A DNA stretch of 27,350 nt from positions 1 to 27,350 of IMG/VR virus record IMGVR_UViG_3300021197_001232, one strand, 5' to 3'. Within the stretch, counting starts at the first letter, position 1; every line of letters starts with the position of its first letter. The position numbers were made by a program, and so were the translations under genes. The notes below the pieces were generated by a model. It saw only the letters and a program-made list of their open reading frames with translations, had not been told where the DNA came from and did no database searches. Of this stretch, positions 1 through 7,117 are shown piece by piece. The stretch comes from a virus.

Positions 1-2
1 AT

Positions 3-602
3 CATAAGGTGAATTATACTTTAAATTCTTATGGTTATAGAACGAATGAATTTGAAGACATTGATTGGAAAAATTCAATCGTTCTTTTTGGTTGTTCTCA
101 TATGTTTGGTGAAGGAGTTGATGATAATGATACAATATCTGCAAATTTGGAGAGACTTATACGTGTGCCTGTAATTAATATGGGTATGAGTGGAACTTCT
201 ATACAATTTGCCCTACATAATTCTTTAATGTTATATAAGAAGTATGGTCCCCCCAAGGCAGTTCTGTATGGGTTAACAGGATTGACAAGGTATATGTTTT
301 ATCATAAGTATTATGTTTCAAATTCCACCAGGTATGAAGGTACACCTGAAGAAGAAAAATATATTTGTGATCATTTCATTCCGTATAATTTAATTAATCT
401 TGAGTTAATTAAAAGATTGTGGGAAGATAAATGTAAATGTCATATTTTTTCTACCTTTGAAAGAACATCAGAGATACTAAAATGTAAAAGATATGCATAT
501 ATAAGGAATGATTATGGAAGAGATTGTGAACATTTTGGAATAAGATCTACCAAACATATAGCGAGTTGTATTCATGCTGACTTACTTAAAAGAGATTCTT
601 AA
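3..602 (+). CDS. SGNH/GDSL-type hydrolase, 5'-partial and frameshifted near its end
   Basis: Likely an esterase or acetyl-hydrolase of the SGNH fold. Counting from the GTG at 9, block I reads FGCSHMFGEGV with the nucleophile Ser30 (GCSH replaces GDS). NMGMSGTS follows as the second block, and RDCEHFG gives a C-terminal D172-x-x-H175 pair. The reading frame is open to the left edge, and the first residues (NSYGYRTNEF) look like the interior of such proteins, so the true start is probably outside the window. The frame stops at 600-602, but the next frame continues the protein naturally (see 589-687). In phages these enzymes often sit near tail fibre or glycan genes; substrate unknown. Confidence 0.7.
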   Translation, partial: HKVNYTLNSYGYRTNEFEDIDWKNSIVLFGCSHMFGEGVDDNDTISANLERLIRVPVINMGMSGTSIQFALHNSLMLYKKYGPPKAVLYGLTGLTRYMFYHKYYVSNSTRYEGTPEEEKYICDHFIPYNLINLELIKRLWEDKCKCHIFSTFERTSEILKCKRYAYIRNDYGRDCEHFGIRSTKHIASCIHADLLKRDS

Positions 603-687
603 TCACATTAAAGATTATATTGAAGATAAGAAGTATTCAAGGTTAAAAAAAAGTCTTGCAAAAGATGATCCCTTTATTTACAAATAA
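589..687 (+). other. C-terminal tail of the SGNH hydrolase in the +1 frame
   Basis: Reading from 589 in the frame one base ahead of the SGNH gene gives KEILNHIKDYIEDKKYSRLK and so on to a TAA at 685-687, just before the ATG at 690. It is lysine-rich, helical and in phase with coding-like codon use. The original frame instead ends abruptly in LLKRDS. The junction is at a CTTAAAAGAG tract (585-594). This is best read as one base lost or gained (mutation or assembly error), less likely as a programmed +1 shift. Confidence 0.6.
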
Positions 688-689
688 CC

Positions 690-962
690 ATGACAAAAAT
701 CTATGAGTCGCCTGATGGTGGCAAAACAGTTTATGAACGTGAGGTAGGTAGTGATGAACCAAGGCGTCAGATCTACCCTGATATTATGAATCAGATTCAA
801 GCAACATCCCCATATAATGATGGATGGACGCAACAATTTTATAGAGAACAATGGCCTCCATATGTTCCTGAAGGGTTTAAAGATAAATACGATAGTTATC
901 AAGAAGTCCTTGCAGATGGTTGGGAATTTACTGGTGACGGATTCTGGATTAAATGTACTTGA
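690..962 (+). CDS. conserved hypothetical cyanophage-type protein, 90 aa
   Basis: Not recognised as a characterised family. Starts with MTKIYESPDGGKTVY two bases after the repaired end of the SGNH gene, so it is probably co-transcribed with it. Rich in Tyr, Trp and Asp, no membrane segment or signal peptide; the C-terminal half (EVLADGWEFTGDGFWIKCT) is compact and aromatic. The stop at 960-962 abuts a late-promoter-like box, so this gene probably ends its transcription unit. Function unknown. Confidence 0.7.
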   Translation: MTKIYESPDGGKTVYEREVGSDEPRRQIYPDIMNQIQATSPYNDGWTQQFYREQWPPYVPEGFKDKYDSYQEVLADGWEFTGDGFWIKCT

Positions 963-968
963 TAAATA
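961..968 (+). promoter_or_regulatory. T4-type late promoter box GATAAATA
   Basis: GATAAATA matches the NATAAATA late -10 used by T4-like phages with gp55/gp33-type late sigma factors. It lies 28 bp before the first collar-like gene, a structural (late) gene, as expected. A second AAATAA follows at 972-977 and an AAAGGAAA Shine-Dalgarno-like run at 976-983. Family knowledge supplies the late-promoter assignment; no transcript start is visible here. Confidence 0.55.
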
Positions 969-995
969 AGTAAATAAAGGAAATATGATTGTAAG

Positions 996-1559
996 ATGGC
1001 AACGCAATTAACCGCCACTGGGGTTACCTTTAATGACGGTACGTCTATAACATCGAAATATTCTGTACTTGCTCAAAATACAGTTAGTGTATTTTATCAA
1101 GCAGCAGCACCTACTGGATGGACTCAAGTTACTGCTCATAATGATAAAGCACTGCGTTTAGTCAATGGAACTGGTGGTGGATTTGGATATGGTAATCAAT
1201 CTGGAGGAGGTGGTAATACCTTTACTCAGACTTTTCCATCGTCAACGTCTTCCGTTAGTGTAAACTATAATTCTAATGTTCCAGTTACTGGAAGTGTTGG
1301 TGGTCACAACTTAGCAATTTCTGAGATACCTGACCATACACATAATTCTCTTGTTGGACCATCTGCTAGTGCATCTACTGGTAGTGGTAACTTTAGAACT
1401 TCTGGTTCTAACCAAACTGGTGGTGTTACTTCACCTCAGGGAATTGGTCAGGCACATGATCACCCTTGGAGTGGTAGCATTAATTTTAATGTGAATGGAT
1501 CTGGAAGTATTGATTTACGTCTTCAATACATTGATGTAATTATCTGCAACTTTAGCTGA
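996..1559 (+). CDS. tail-collar/short-fibre-like structural protein 1
   Basis: Probably a virion tail or fibre tip protein. The N-terminal half has a collar-type pattern (VFYQAAAPTGWTQ at 32-44, then NDKALRLVNGTGGG at 49-62). The rest is Gly/Ser/Thr-rich beta structure with two HxH motifs, DHTHN (H114/H116) and AHDHPWSG (H154/H156). HxH motifs in T4 gp12 and gp37-type fibres bind metal along trimer axes, so a metal-stabilised trimer is likely (inference). It has a paralogue starting 2 bp after its stop. Preceded by a late-type promoter box. Which receptor or baseplate position it serves cannot be told. Confidence 0.7.
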   Translation: MATQLTATGVTFNDGTSITSKYSVLAQNTVSVFYQAAAPTGWTQVTAHNDKALRLVNGTGGGFGYGNQSGGGGNTFTQTFPSSTSSVSVNYNSNVPVTGSVGGHNLAISEIPDHTHNSLVGPSASASTGSGNFRTSGSNQTGGVTSPQGIGQAHDHPWSGSINFNVNGSGSIDLRLQYIDVIICNFS

Positions 1560-1560
1560 T

Positions 1561-2115
1561 ATGGCAAGACTAACAGCGAACGGAATAGATTTTGATCTAC
1601 TGGATCCAAATAATAAGATTACTAGTTTTTACTGGCAATATCCTGCAGGAACAAAGAAGGTATTTTATCAAGCAGCAGCTCCTGTAAGGTGGACACAAGA
1701 TATTAGTTCTAATAATAGAGCACTTCGTGTTGTAAATTCTGCTGGAGGTGGTACTGGAGGTGTAACTAATTGGACTACAGTGTTAACTTCAACAGCATCA
1801 CTCGCAGTGTCCTTATCAGGAACATTTCCTGTAACTGGTAGTGTTGGTGGTCATACGCTGTCACTTACACAATTACCTGACCATACACACCCAAGTATTT
1901 TTGGTCCAGCAGGTGGTGCTGGTTCTACACCATTTAGTAATGTTGGTGTTAGATTGCAAGCTGGTAGTAATGCTACTGGTACTATGAGTCCTGCTGGTGG
2001 TGGTGGATCACATAATCACCCCTGGAGTGGAAGTGCAGTAGTAAACGAGAATACTAATCTTGTGATTGATTTGGGTCTTCAATATATTAATGTAATAGTT
2101 TGCAGTTTAAACTAA
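1561..2115 (+). CDS. tail-collar/short-fibre-like structural protein 2 (paralogue)
   Basis: Tandem paralogue of the preceding gene, aligned almost end to end: VFYQAAAPVRWTQ (34-46), NNRALRVVNSAGGG (51-64), VTGSVGGH (91-98), DHTHP with H108/H110 and HNHPWSG with H151/H153, and a matching end (LGLQYINVIVCSLN versus LRLQYIDVIICNFS). DNA similarity remains visible, for example in the segments encoding FYQAAAP and VTGSVGGH. It differs in its N-terminal 30 residues, which may dock to a different partner. No clear Shine-Dalgarno, so translational coupling to gene 1 is likely. Role inferred as virion tail or fibre component. Confidence 0.7.
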   Translation: MARLTANGIDFDLLDPNNKITSFYWQYPAGTKKVFYQAAAPVRWTQDISSNNRALRVVNSAGGGTGGVTNWTTVLTSTASLAVSLSGTFPVTGSVGGHTLSLTQLPDHTHPSIFGPAGGAGSTPFSNVGVRLQAGSNATGTMSPAGGGGSHNHPWSGSAVVNENTNLVIDLGLQYINVIVCSLN

Positions 2116-2147
2116 ATATGGTATGATGAATTTGACATGGAGTTGTA

Positions 2148-2483
2148 ATGGCTAAACTTGAAGTTGGTAAATTTTGCCCTCTAATCGGTAAAGATTGTAT
2201 CGGTTTAGAGTGTTCATGGTATACCCAAATCAGAGGAATGCATCCCCAAACTGGTGAACCAGTGGATGAATGGGGGTGTGCTGTCACATGGATGCCAATG
2301 TTGGCAATTGAAAATTCTAATCAGCAGAGATCTACTAGTGCTGCTGTAGAGTCATTTAGAAATGAGATGGTAACTGCAAATGAGAGTAACATTAGTGTTC
2401 TCTCTGCTGCTGCACAGATGCTTCATGAAGCAAGAACAACAAAAGTAATTCCAGCACAAGTTGAAGAGGTTGAGAAAGAATGA
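2148..2483 (+). CDS. conserved hypothetical protein with Cys/Trp-rich N-terminus, 111 aa
   Basis: Unknown function. The N-terminal half has four cysteines in a spaced pattern (FCPLIGKDCIGLECSWYTQ, then EWGCAVTWMPM), which could hold a metal or disulfides. The C-terminal half is helical and ends acidic. GGAG at 2139-2142 precedes the ATG by 5 bases. The stop overlaps the next start by ATGA, so the two are coupled. The family seems familiar from cyanophage genomes but carries no assigned role. Confidence 0.7.
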   Translation: MAKLEVGKFCPLIGKDCIGLECSWYTQIRGMHPQTGEPVDEWGCAVTWMPMLAIENSNQQRSTSAAVESFRNEMVTANESNISVLSAAAQMLHEARTTKVIPAQVEEVEKE

Positions 2484-3526
2484 AAAAATTTACTTTAGTC
2501 GAAGAAGATAGGTACATCAACATTGATGGAAAAGGTATCTGGTTTTCTGAAGAAGATTGGCCATTTAAAGGAATTGAACATCTTTGGGCAATTCAATGGA
2601 AAGATGATGGATCTGAGAATGGTGTTGGTCATATTGAATATGATTCTGCTGAAAGACAAAATGATCCAGTAACAAAGGAATGTATTCAACGGTATGTTGA
2701 TTTGTGGCAAGATGCTGTTGAAAAGCAGGAACAAGAAGATAAAGAACGATCTGAGCAAGAAAAAAAAGAACAATATTCTTGGTCTGAGGCAATGCGAGAA
2801 CTCGAAACTCAGATGGAGGAGATGCAAGCACGGCATGATAAAACTCTAAAAGATAATCTGTCTCAAGATAGAATGTTGTATGATAAGTTGCAACTACAAG
2901 TTCGTGAACAAGAAGAGCGTCACGCCTCTTCTATCATGGATATGATGAGAGAAGCGGAGAGTGATAGAAGTTTATATAATGAATTGACCTCAGAAATGCA
3001 TGGTCAAGAAGTTAGGCATGAAGAAGCACTTAATGAGATGTTGGTTGATCATGATCAACAGATGGATAATGTTCATAAGGAGATCTCCCGTCAACATGAA
3101 GAGTTGTTTTATGGACAGGACATTGTTGAGGGTCAGGAGGCAACATATACTAACAATGTAAAATACGATAATATCACCTTATTTGATGGTAATGTCGATG
3201 ATAGTTTGTTTGATGATGTAATTGAAGATAGTCACTTTGCTGATGAACCAGTTCCTTTGGATGAAGATGCTGAGGTAAAAGATGAACTTCCAGCATTATT
3301 GACAGAACAGGAACCAGAAGAATCTCAAAAAGAGATAAAAAAAGACTTCAACGATGTTGATATGTCTGTTCTTGATGATGAATTTAACTTAGAACTATTA
3401 TTTGATGATGATTCTGATGAACAAATTGTTGCTGAGATTGAAGAATTGATATCTGAGGATGATAGTGGAGCAGTATTGGAAAGTCTAGTTCAAGAAGTGG
3501 GTGATGATGAATCAAAAACTGATTGA
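2480..3526 (+). CDS. acidic coiled-coil protein, possibly structural
   Basis: 348 residues in three parts. Residues 1-75 form a globular, Trp-rich domain (GIWFSEEDWPFKGIEHLW). Residues about 75-205 are a long charged coiled coil with a repeating HE-rich unit (ARHDKTLKDN, ERHASSIMDM, VRHEEALNEM: three similar turns about 40-43 residues apart). The rest is very acidic and probably disordered (runs of Asp and Glu). Start overlaps the previous gene by 4 bp; the end overlaps the next start by about 20 bp. A scaffold or spacer role is possible, but nothing identifies it. Confidence 0.7.
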   Translation: MKKFTLVEEDRYINIDGKGIWFSEEDWPFKGIEHLWAIQWKDDGSENGVGHIEYDSAERQNDPVTKECIQRYVDLWQDAVEKQEQEDKERSEQEKKEQYSWSEAMRELETQMEEMQARHDKTLKDNLSQDRMLYDKLQLQVREQEERHASSIMDMMREAESDRSLYNELTSEMHGQEVRHEEALNEMLVDHDQQMDNVHKEISRQHEELFYGQDIVEGQEATYTNNVKYDNITLFDGNVDDSLFDDVIEDSHFADEPVPLDEDAEVKDELPALLTEQEPEESQKEIKKDFNDVDMSVLDDEFNLELLFDDDSDEQIVAEIEELISEDDSGAVLESLVQEVGDDESKTD

Positions 3527-4667
3527 GAACAATTATCTTCTTGTTCCTAACTTTATATCATCTTCAAGAGCAAAAGAGTTATCAGATAATTTTAATTCAC
3601 ACTATAAGCAATTTGAGACTGTACATGATCCTCAAGTGGATGGATGCATTGCAAAATATGATTTTCCACCGTTCATTGAATTGTTGGTAGAGAAGAATCA
3701 GACTGTGTGTCAGTTGGTGGGTGAGAATGTCTTACCAACATATTCTTATGCTAGGAATTATCGCCATGGTAACATACTTACTGGTCATGTAGATAAACCT
3801 CAATGTGAGATCTCTTTGACTGTAAATTTGGAGTGTGATAATGTATGGGATATATGGATTGAGACACCACATGGTAGAGAATATGTTTCTCTAAACCCAG
3901 GTGATGCTATGTTATATCTTGGTATGGAGGCACAGCATGGTAGAGATCCATTTGATGGGGAAACATGTACTCAGGTATTCTTGCATTATGTTAGATCACA
4001 AGGACCATTTTTTAAATATTATTTTGACAAAGACCACAGATATCGTGATGATAAACCTAAAAAAGAGGTGATGGAAGTAAAGGAAGTGAATAACTCTCAA
4101 TCTACATCAAACAGTTTGAATGATTACATTAAAGTATATAATAATATCTTTACACCAGATGAGTGTAAGATGATTCTTGATGAATATGCTGATTGTAGTG
4201 ATTGGGAGACTGCAAAGGTAAGTTCTGATGCGAGACAGAATAGAGATGTTCGTAATTGTGACATAATATCCATCTCTATGCCTGATGTTATTAAAAAAGA
4301 TTCTAATAGAATTAATATTGATCAACTGATATTTAAAAAAGCAAATCTTGCTGCTAAGTTATATGTAAAAGACTTCCCATCATGCTTCCTAAAAGAGGAT
4401 AGTGGATATGATCTACTAAGATATAAAACTGGTGGGTTTTATAGTCAACACACTGATAGTTTTAATGAACAACCTCGTACAGTAGCAATGTCCATTAATC
4501 TGAATGGTGATTATGAAGGTGGTGCCATGGCATTTTGGAATAAAGAAGTGCAAATAATGGTTGGATTGGGGGATGTAATATTATTTCCTGCCAATTTTAT
4601 GTACCCACATGAGATTATGGAAGTTACAAATGGTACACGTTACTCTATTGTAACTTGGTTCAGTTGA
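3507..4667 (+). CDS. double-domain 2OG-Fe(II) oxygenase (prolyl-4-hydroxylase-like)
   Basis: Two dioxygenase-like domains joined head to tail. Counting from the GTG at 3501, domain 1 (about 5-180) has an H96-V-D98 iron motif and a distal His at 146 or 162. Domain 2 (about 207-388) has YSQHTD (H317, D319), the distal H370 in YPHEIMEV and R380, which fits the 2-oxoglutarate-binding Arg. A Lys/Glu/Ser-rich linker (185-205) separates them. Such enzymes hydroxylate proteins, bases or small molecules using Fe(II), O2 and 2-oxoglutarate. Three start codons in a row (GTG 3501, ATG 3504, ATG 3507) lie inside the end of the previous gene; 3507 is my choice. Substrate unknown; virion protein hydroxylation is one option. 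Confidence 0.8.
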   Translation: MNQKLIENNYLLVPNFISSSRAKELSDNFNSHYKQFETVHDPQVDGCIAKYDFPPFIELLVEKNQTVCQLVGENVLPTYSYARNYRHGNILTGHVDKPQCEISLTVNLECDNVWDIWIETPHGREYVSLNPGDAMLYLGMEAQHGRDPFDGETCTQVFLHYVRSQGPFFKYYFDKDHRYRDDKPKKEVMEVKEVNNSQSTSNSLNDYIKVYNNIFTPDECKMILDEYADCSDWETAKVSSDARQNRDVRNCDIISISMPDVIKKDSNRINIDQLIFKKANLAAKLYVKDFPSCFLKEDSGYDLLRYKTGGFYSQHTDSFNEQPRTVAMSINLNGDYEGGAMAFWNKEVQIMVGLGDVILFPANFMYPHEIMEVTNGTRYSIVTWFS

Positions 4668-4676
4668 TGCTATAAT
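4648..4676 (+). promoter_or_regulatory. sigma70-like promoter TTGTAA-N17-TATAAT
   Basis: TTGTAA (4648-4653) and a perfect TATAAT (4671-4676) are separated by 17 bases. The predicted start near 4683 leaves a roughly 14-base leader before the ATG at 4697. The -35 overlaps the end of the oxygenase gene. An early promoter recognised by host RNA polymerase is the likely role. Confidence 0.5.
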
Positions 4677-4696
4677 AATATAAATGCATTTTTTAA

Positions 4697-4927
4697 ATGG
4701 CACTATCTAACTCAGTAACAGAATCACTTGATGATGCAGAAGCAAGTCTCCGCAATGCTCTAGCATTTGCTGCAAGAGGTGAAAAACCTTTTGTTTGTAA
4801 GACCATTGCTGAGATGATATCCAATATTGAGCAGATGAAGTCTATTGATGAGATCTTTGATAAACTGGACAATCGTAAAGATGGTGATTCTGGTACTTGG
4901 GGTCCGATCAATGGTTTAAACGACTAA
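4697..4927 (+). CDS. hypothetical protein, 76 aa
   Basis: Unrecognised small soluble protein: a helical N-terminus (SLDDAEASLRNALAFAARGE), a second amphipathic helix (MISNIEQMKSIDEIFDKL) and a polar Gly-rich tail. It starts just after a sigma70-like promoter with no Shine-Dalgarno in the short leader. Separate transcription from the oxygenase is likely. No function can be assigned. Confidence 0.65.
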   Translation: MALSNSVTESLDDAEASLRNALAFAARGEKPFVCKTIAEMISNIEQMKSIDEIFDKLDNRKDGDSGTWGPINGLND

Positions 4928-5003
4928 ATCTTAAGTAATATGGGAGGGAATTTACAACTATCCTAGATAATGTTAGAATCTCAAGACATTCCAATTACAT
5001 TCT

Positions 5004-5231
5004 ATGATTAACTTACATCAACGGTTCAACCACTATCTCCATACTAGTAGAAAGTTGGATATTCAAAATATTGATGAGAGAGTTATCAGTTATGGTTGGA
5101 CTGATGATGGTTCAAATTTGACTGGATATTATATTCAGACAGAGAATCATAGAATGTACTTTGATCTTAATGAGAAGTTTAGGTTTAAAGAAGATTGGAA
5201 AACTGATATAGATATTATTAAATCGCGATAG
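5004..5231 (+). CDS. hypothetical protein, 75 aa
   Basis: Unrecognised. Tyr/Asp-rich with a beta-strand-like centre (RVISYGWTDDGSNLTGYYIQ). It begins after a 76-base gap holding GGGAGGG (4941-4947) but no good Shine-Dalgarno next to the ATG. The following gene begins 5 bp after its stop, so both are probably one unit. Confidence 0.6.
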   Translation: MINLHQRFNHYLHTSRKLDIQNIDERVISYGWTDDGSNLTGYYIQTENHRMYFDLNEKFRFKEDWKTDIDIIKSR

Positions 5232-5236
5232 TTTTT

Positions 5237-5671
5237 ATGGAATGGGATAGTAGTAAGTGGAAGATCTTAAACAAAGTGGGATTGTTATGTCTTGCTCTTA
5301 ATAAAGACTATAGAAGAGAGAATCTTTGGCGCATAGGTAGGATAGAGGAGACTCAAGGTATTACTCTTGATACTAAATTTAAACGCAGAGAGCTTGAAAA
5401 TAACCTAGAGATAGGTGCATTTGTTATTGACTGCGAAAAACGTAATAAGAAGTACTTTAAAGTTTGTAGGATTGATGAAGAATTTGACCTCATTCCTCAT
5501 GCCTTTGTTGATTTTACTACAAGTAAAGTTCATAAAGCAAAAAGTATAAAATCTGCTGATAAAAATCTTGGTTGGGATATTGATTTTTGCATCAAATATT
5601 GTGACTGGAGAGGTAATTATTTAAATAAAGATCCTGAGAGGGAAGGTTATGGGCATGTTCGACAGCATTAG
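5237..5671 (+). CDS. conserved hypothetical, paralogue of the gene at 9267
   Basis: 144 residues. Its C-terminal half matches the product at 9267-9638: HAFVDFTTSKVHKAKSIKSA here against HAFIDKKTGEVYKAASYKAP there, both followed by a segment ending CDWRGNYL or ADWAGSYL. A preceding strand (KYFKVCRIDEEF) matches KYHKVMQCVDGQ. This is a small beta-rich domain common in cyanophages without known function. The N-terminal part, rich in Arg/Lys, is not shared. The end overlaps the next start by 23 bp. Confidence 0.7.
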   Translation: MEWDSSKWKILNKVGLLCLALNKDYRRENLWRIGRIEETQGITLDTKFKRRELENNLEIGAFVIDCEKRNKKYFKVCRIDEEFDLIPHAFVDFTTSKVHKAKSIKSADKNLGWDIDFCIKYCDWRGNYLNKDPEREGYGHVRQH

Positions 5672-6011
5672 AAATACTTACGATATTGGACCTGGATTTA
5701 ATAATAGAATCCTTCAAACTAAAAATATTTCTACAACGCCAATGATGCGTAATTTTTGGATAGATCCCGCAGGTAAATTGTGGGAGATCGTTTGTAATGG
5801 AACTCATGACTTTTGTGAAGATGCCAATCATGTACTTGGATTTAAATGGGTTAGGAATGGCAACCACGGTAGATGCATTCCTCATTACTTAACTTCTTCT
5901 ATCACGGTTTATCCTGCGAAGTGGGATTGTAAGTATGCCCCATTCCCCGAATGTAAACTATTATTTCGTGATGGTATCCTAGAAGTTATAACAAATGTTG
6001 TAAAACCTTAA
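5649..6011 (+). CDS. conserved hypothetical (MGMFDxIR family), 120 aa
   Basis: The N-terminus MGMFDSIRNTYDIGPGFNN and the later stretches LQTKNI, NFWIDPAGKLWEI and KWVRNGNHGRCIPHYLT follow a pattern seen in a phage family that opens MGMFD and recognises no known fold by eye. Beta-rich, no membrane segment. Two Met codons (5649, 5655) could start it; both overlap the end of the previous gene, implying coupled translation. It closes the unit: a 139-bp gap with promoter-like sequence follows. Confidence 0.7.
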   Translation: MGMFDSIRNTYDIGPGFNNRILQTKNISTTPMMRNFWIDPAGKLWEIVCNGTHDFCEDANHVLGFKWVRNGNHGRCIPHYLTSSITVYPAKWDCKYAPFPECKLLFRDGILEVITNVVKP

Positions 6012-6060
6012 GTTGTGTGACAAAGCAACAAATGTTAGTAAATTAACACAAAGTATGCTA

Positions 6061-6121
6061 TATAATATGGGTAGAGAAGAGGAGGGTTACTTATGTGATT
6101 AAATTGATCTATATCATGTAA
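6061..6121 (+). promoter_or_regulatory. TATAAT box, perfect Shine-Dalgarno and ATG-TGA minigene in a leader
   Basis: TATAAT at 6061-6066 lacks a good -35. Downstream AGGAGGG (6080-6086) is the best Shine-Dalgarno in the window, yet 6 bases later it meets ATG TGA (6093-6098), a start-stop. The overlapping GTG at 6095 would give the 8-residue peptide MIKLIYIM ending at 6121. The next true gene has its own AAGGGGG at 6137-6143. This may be a leader peptide or translation-control element; no activity is proven. Confidence 0.35.
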
Positions 6122-6150
6122 AAAAAGTACTTTTGAAGGGGGATGCTATC

Positions 6151-6348
6151 ATGCATAATTTAATTTCTTTTAATCAATTAGCAGAATGGAGAAGATTCGA
6201 GCAAAGAGTTGACCAATGCACTGCAATGGAGGGAGCAATCAACGATTACTTTGAATGTTTAATTGAATGTGATGACGCGCAATCAAAATGTAAAAGAATT
6301 TGTAAACAGATTTTATCGGATAAAACTTTGGAGAGTAAACTAATATGA
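6151..6348 (+). CDS. hypothetical protein, 65 aa, Cys-rich helical
   Basis: Start taken at the ATG 6151 because AAGGGGG lies 7-14 bases upstream; a TTG at 6133 would put that signal inside the coding region. The protein is helical with five cysteines (DQC, YFECLIEC, SKC, RIC), spaced like helix-face or metal-binding positions, and a basic C-terminus. It stands alone between a leader with a minigene and a promoter/hairpin. Function unknown. Confidence 0.6.
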   Translation: MHNLISFNQLAEWRRFEQRVDQCTAMEGAINDYFECLIECDDAQSKCKRICKQILSDKTLESKLI

Positions 6349-6373
6349 TCACTCTGTAAATTTTAATTCTATC

Positions 6374-6400
6374 CCCCCTTGACATAGGTGTCATGGGGGT
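6374..6400 (+). terminator. hairpin CCCCC..GGGGG overlapping a promoter -35
   Basis: CCCCCTTGACA (6374-6384) pairs with TGTCATGGGGG (6389-6399) over 11 positions with one mismatch and a 4-base loop. TCTTATAAT follows rather than a pure T run. It could end transcription of the upstream gene. The same bases contain the -35 TTGACA of the next promoter, so the element would serve both roles. Confidence 0.5.
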
Positions 6401-6408
6401 CTTATAAT
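6379..6408 (+). promoter_or_regulatory. consensus sigma70 promoter TTGACA-N18-TATAAT
   Basis: Perfect TTGACA (6379-6384) and perfect TATAAT (6403-6408), 18 bases apart. Predicted start is about 6415, which lies downstream of an ATG at 6411 and therefore favours the ATG at 6432 as the start of the next gene. The -35 is embedded in a hairpin stem. Confidence 0.75.
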
Positions 6409-6431
6409 ATATGGACATATGCTGGGAATAT

Positions 6432-6614
6432 ATGCAACCTTGGGATCGTATTGAACATAAACTGAAAGACATTGAGATGAAGATTGAGGAGATCCGTCAG
6501 GACGTGAACTCTTGGAGACCTCAAGAATGGGAATCATACTATGAAAATGATCCATTTACCACAAGTAAAAATACTAAGTTAAATACCAATAAAGATGTAA
6601 ATTTGGATCAATGA
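6432..6614 (+). CDS. hypothetical protein, 60 aa
   Basis: Start placed at 6432: the consensus promoter upstream would begin the RNA near 6415, after the in-frame ATG at 6411, and GGGAA at 6424-6428 can serve as ribosome site. The N-terminus is amphipathic helix (WDRIEHKLKDIEMKIEEIRQ), likely a short coiled coil, followed by a polar tail with Thr/Asn/Lys. Unrecognised. If initiation occurs at 6411 the protein is 67 residues. Confidence 0.6.
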   Translation: MQPWDRIEHKLKDIEMKIEEIRQDVNSWRPQEWESYYENDPFTTSKNTKLNTNKDVNLDQ

Positions 6615-6618
6615 GAAC

Positions 6619-6801
6619 ATGAACCCAGATGACATAAAACTGAATATTACTACCAATTTGTTTGCATATGAGAAGATTTCTAGGGAAATTGAGTCATGTA
6701 ATGATCCTACTGTGCTTAAGAATATGCTCAGATCTTACGTCAAACTATATTTGAAGCAAACAGAAACAATCAAATCTATAGCAAATATGCAGGTTGACTG
6801 A
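6619..6801 (+). CDS. hypothetical helical protein, 60 aa
   Basis: Nearly all helix (LFAYEKISREIESCNDPTVL, then MLRSYVKLYLKQTETI). In size and helical-hairpin layout it recalls NblA, the phycobilisome-degradation adaptor carried by some cyanophages, but the residues do not match the NblA pattern, so I do not assign it. It begins 4 bp after the previous stop, in one unit with it. Confidence 0.6.
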   Translation: MNPDDIKLNITTNLFAYEKISREIESCNDPTVLKNMLRSYVKLYLKQTETIKSIANMQVD

Positions 6802-6816
6802 CAATTACTTGTATAT

Positions 6817-7107
6817 TTGAACTCATATGATAGACTTAAACTGTTTATTGACGACAAAACTATGCCAGAATTAAGTAAACACCAATTAAGTCTCATTATC
6901 AAAGCATTGGAGAGTCGTCGTACTAACGAGGTTTGTAATAGTAAATGGTATAATGATTATACTGATATTATTGTTGCAATTAAAAACTATCAGACCTCCA
7001 CAGCACATTCAGACAGACTAACTAATATTACAGAAGCATCTGAAGACGATTGGGAAGAGTTTTGGTCAGGCAATTCACCAGAACTCACATCTAATAACAT
7101 GTATTGA
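6817..7107 (+). CDS. hypothetical protein, 96 aa, TTG start
   Basis: The frame opens at TTG 6817 and the next Met is at 6862; the extra N-terminus (NSYDRLKLFIDDKT) looks coding, so TTG is favoured with reserve. Two helices, then an acidic Trp-containing tail (EASEDDWEEFWSGNSPELTS). TATATT at 6812-6817 may be a -10 but has no good -35. It ends 10 bp before gnd. Function unknown. Confidence 0.6.
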   Translation: MNSYDRLKLFIDDKTMPELSKHQLSLIIKALESRRTNEVCNSKWYNDYTDIIVAIKNYQTSTAHSDRLTNITEASEDDWEEFWSGNSPELTSNNMY

Positions 7108-7117
7108 ATAGGTAATT

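Noticed and set aside
6619-6801. Possible NblA-type phycobilisome-degradation protein
   Set aside because: Size and helical hairpin fit, but the characteristic NblA residue pattern is not visible.
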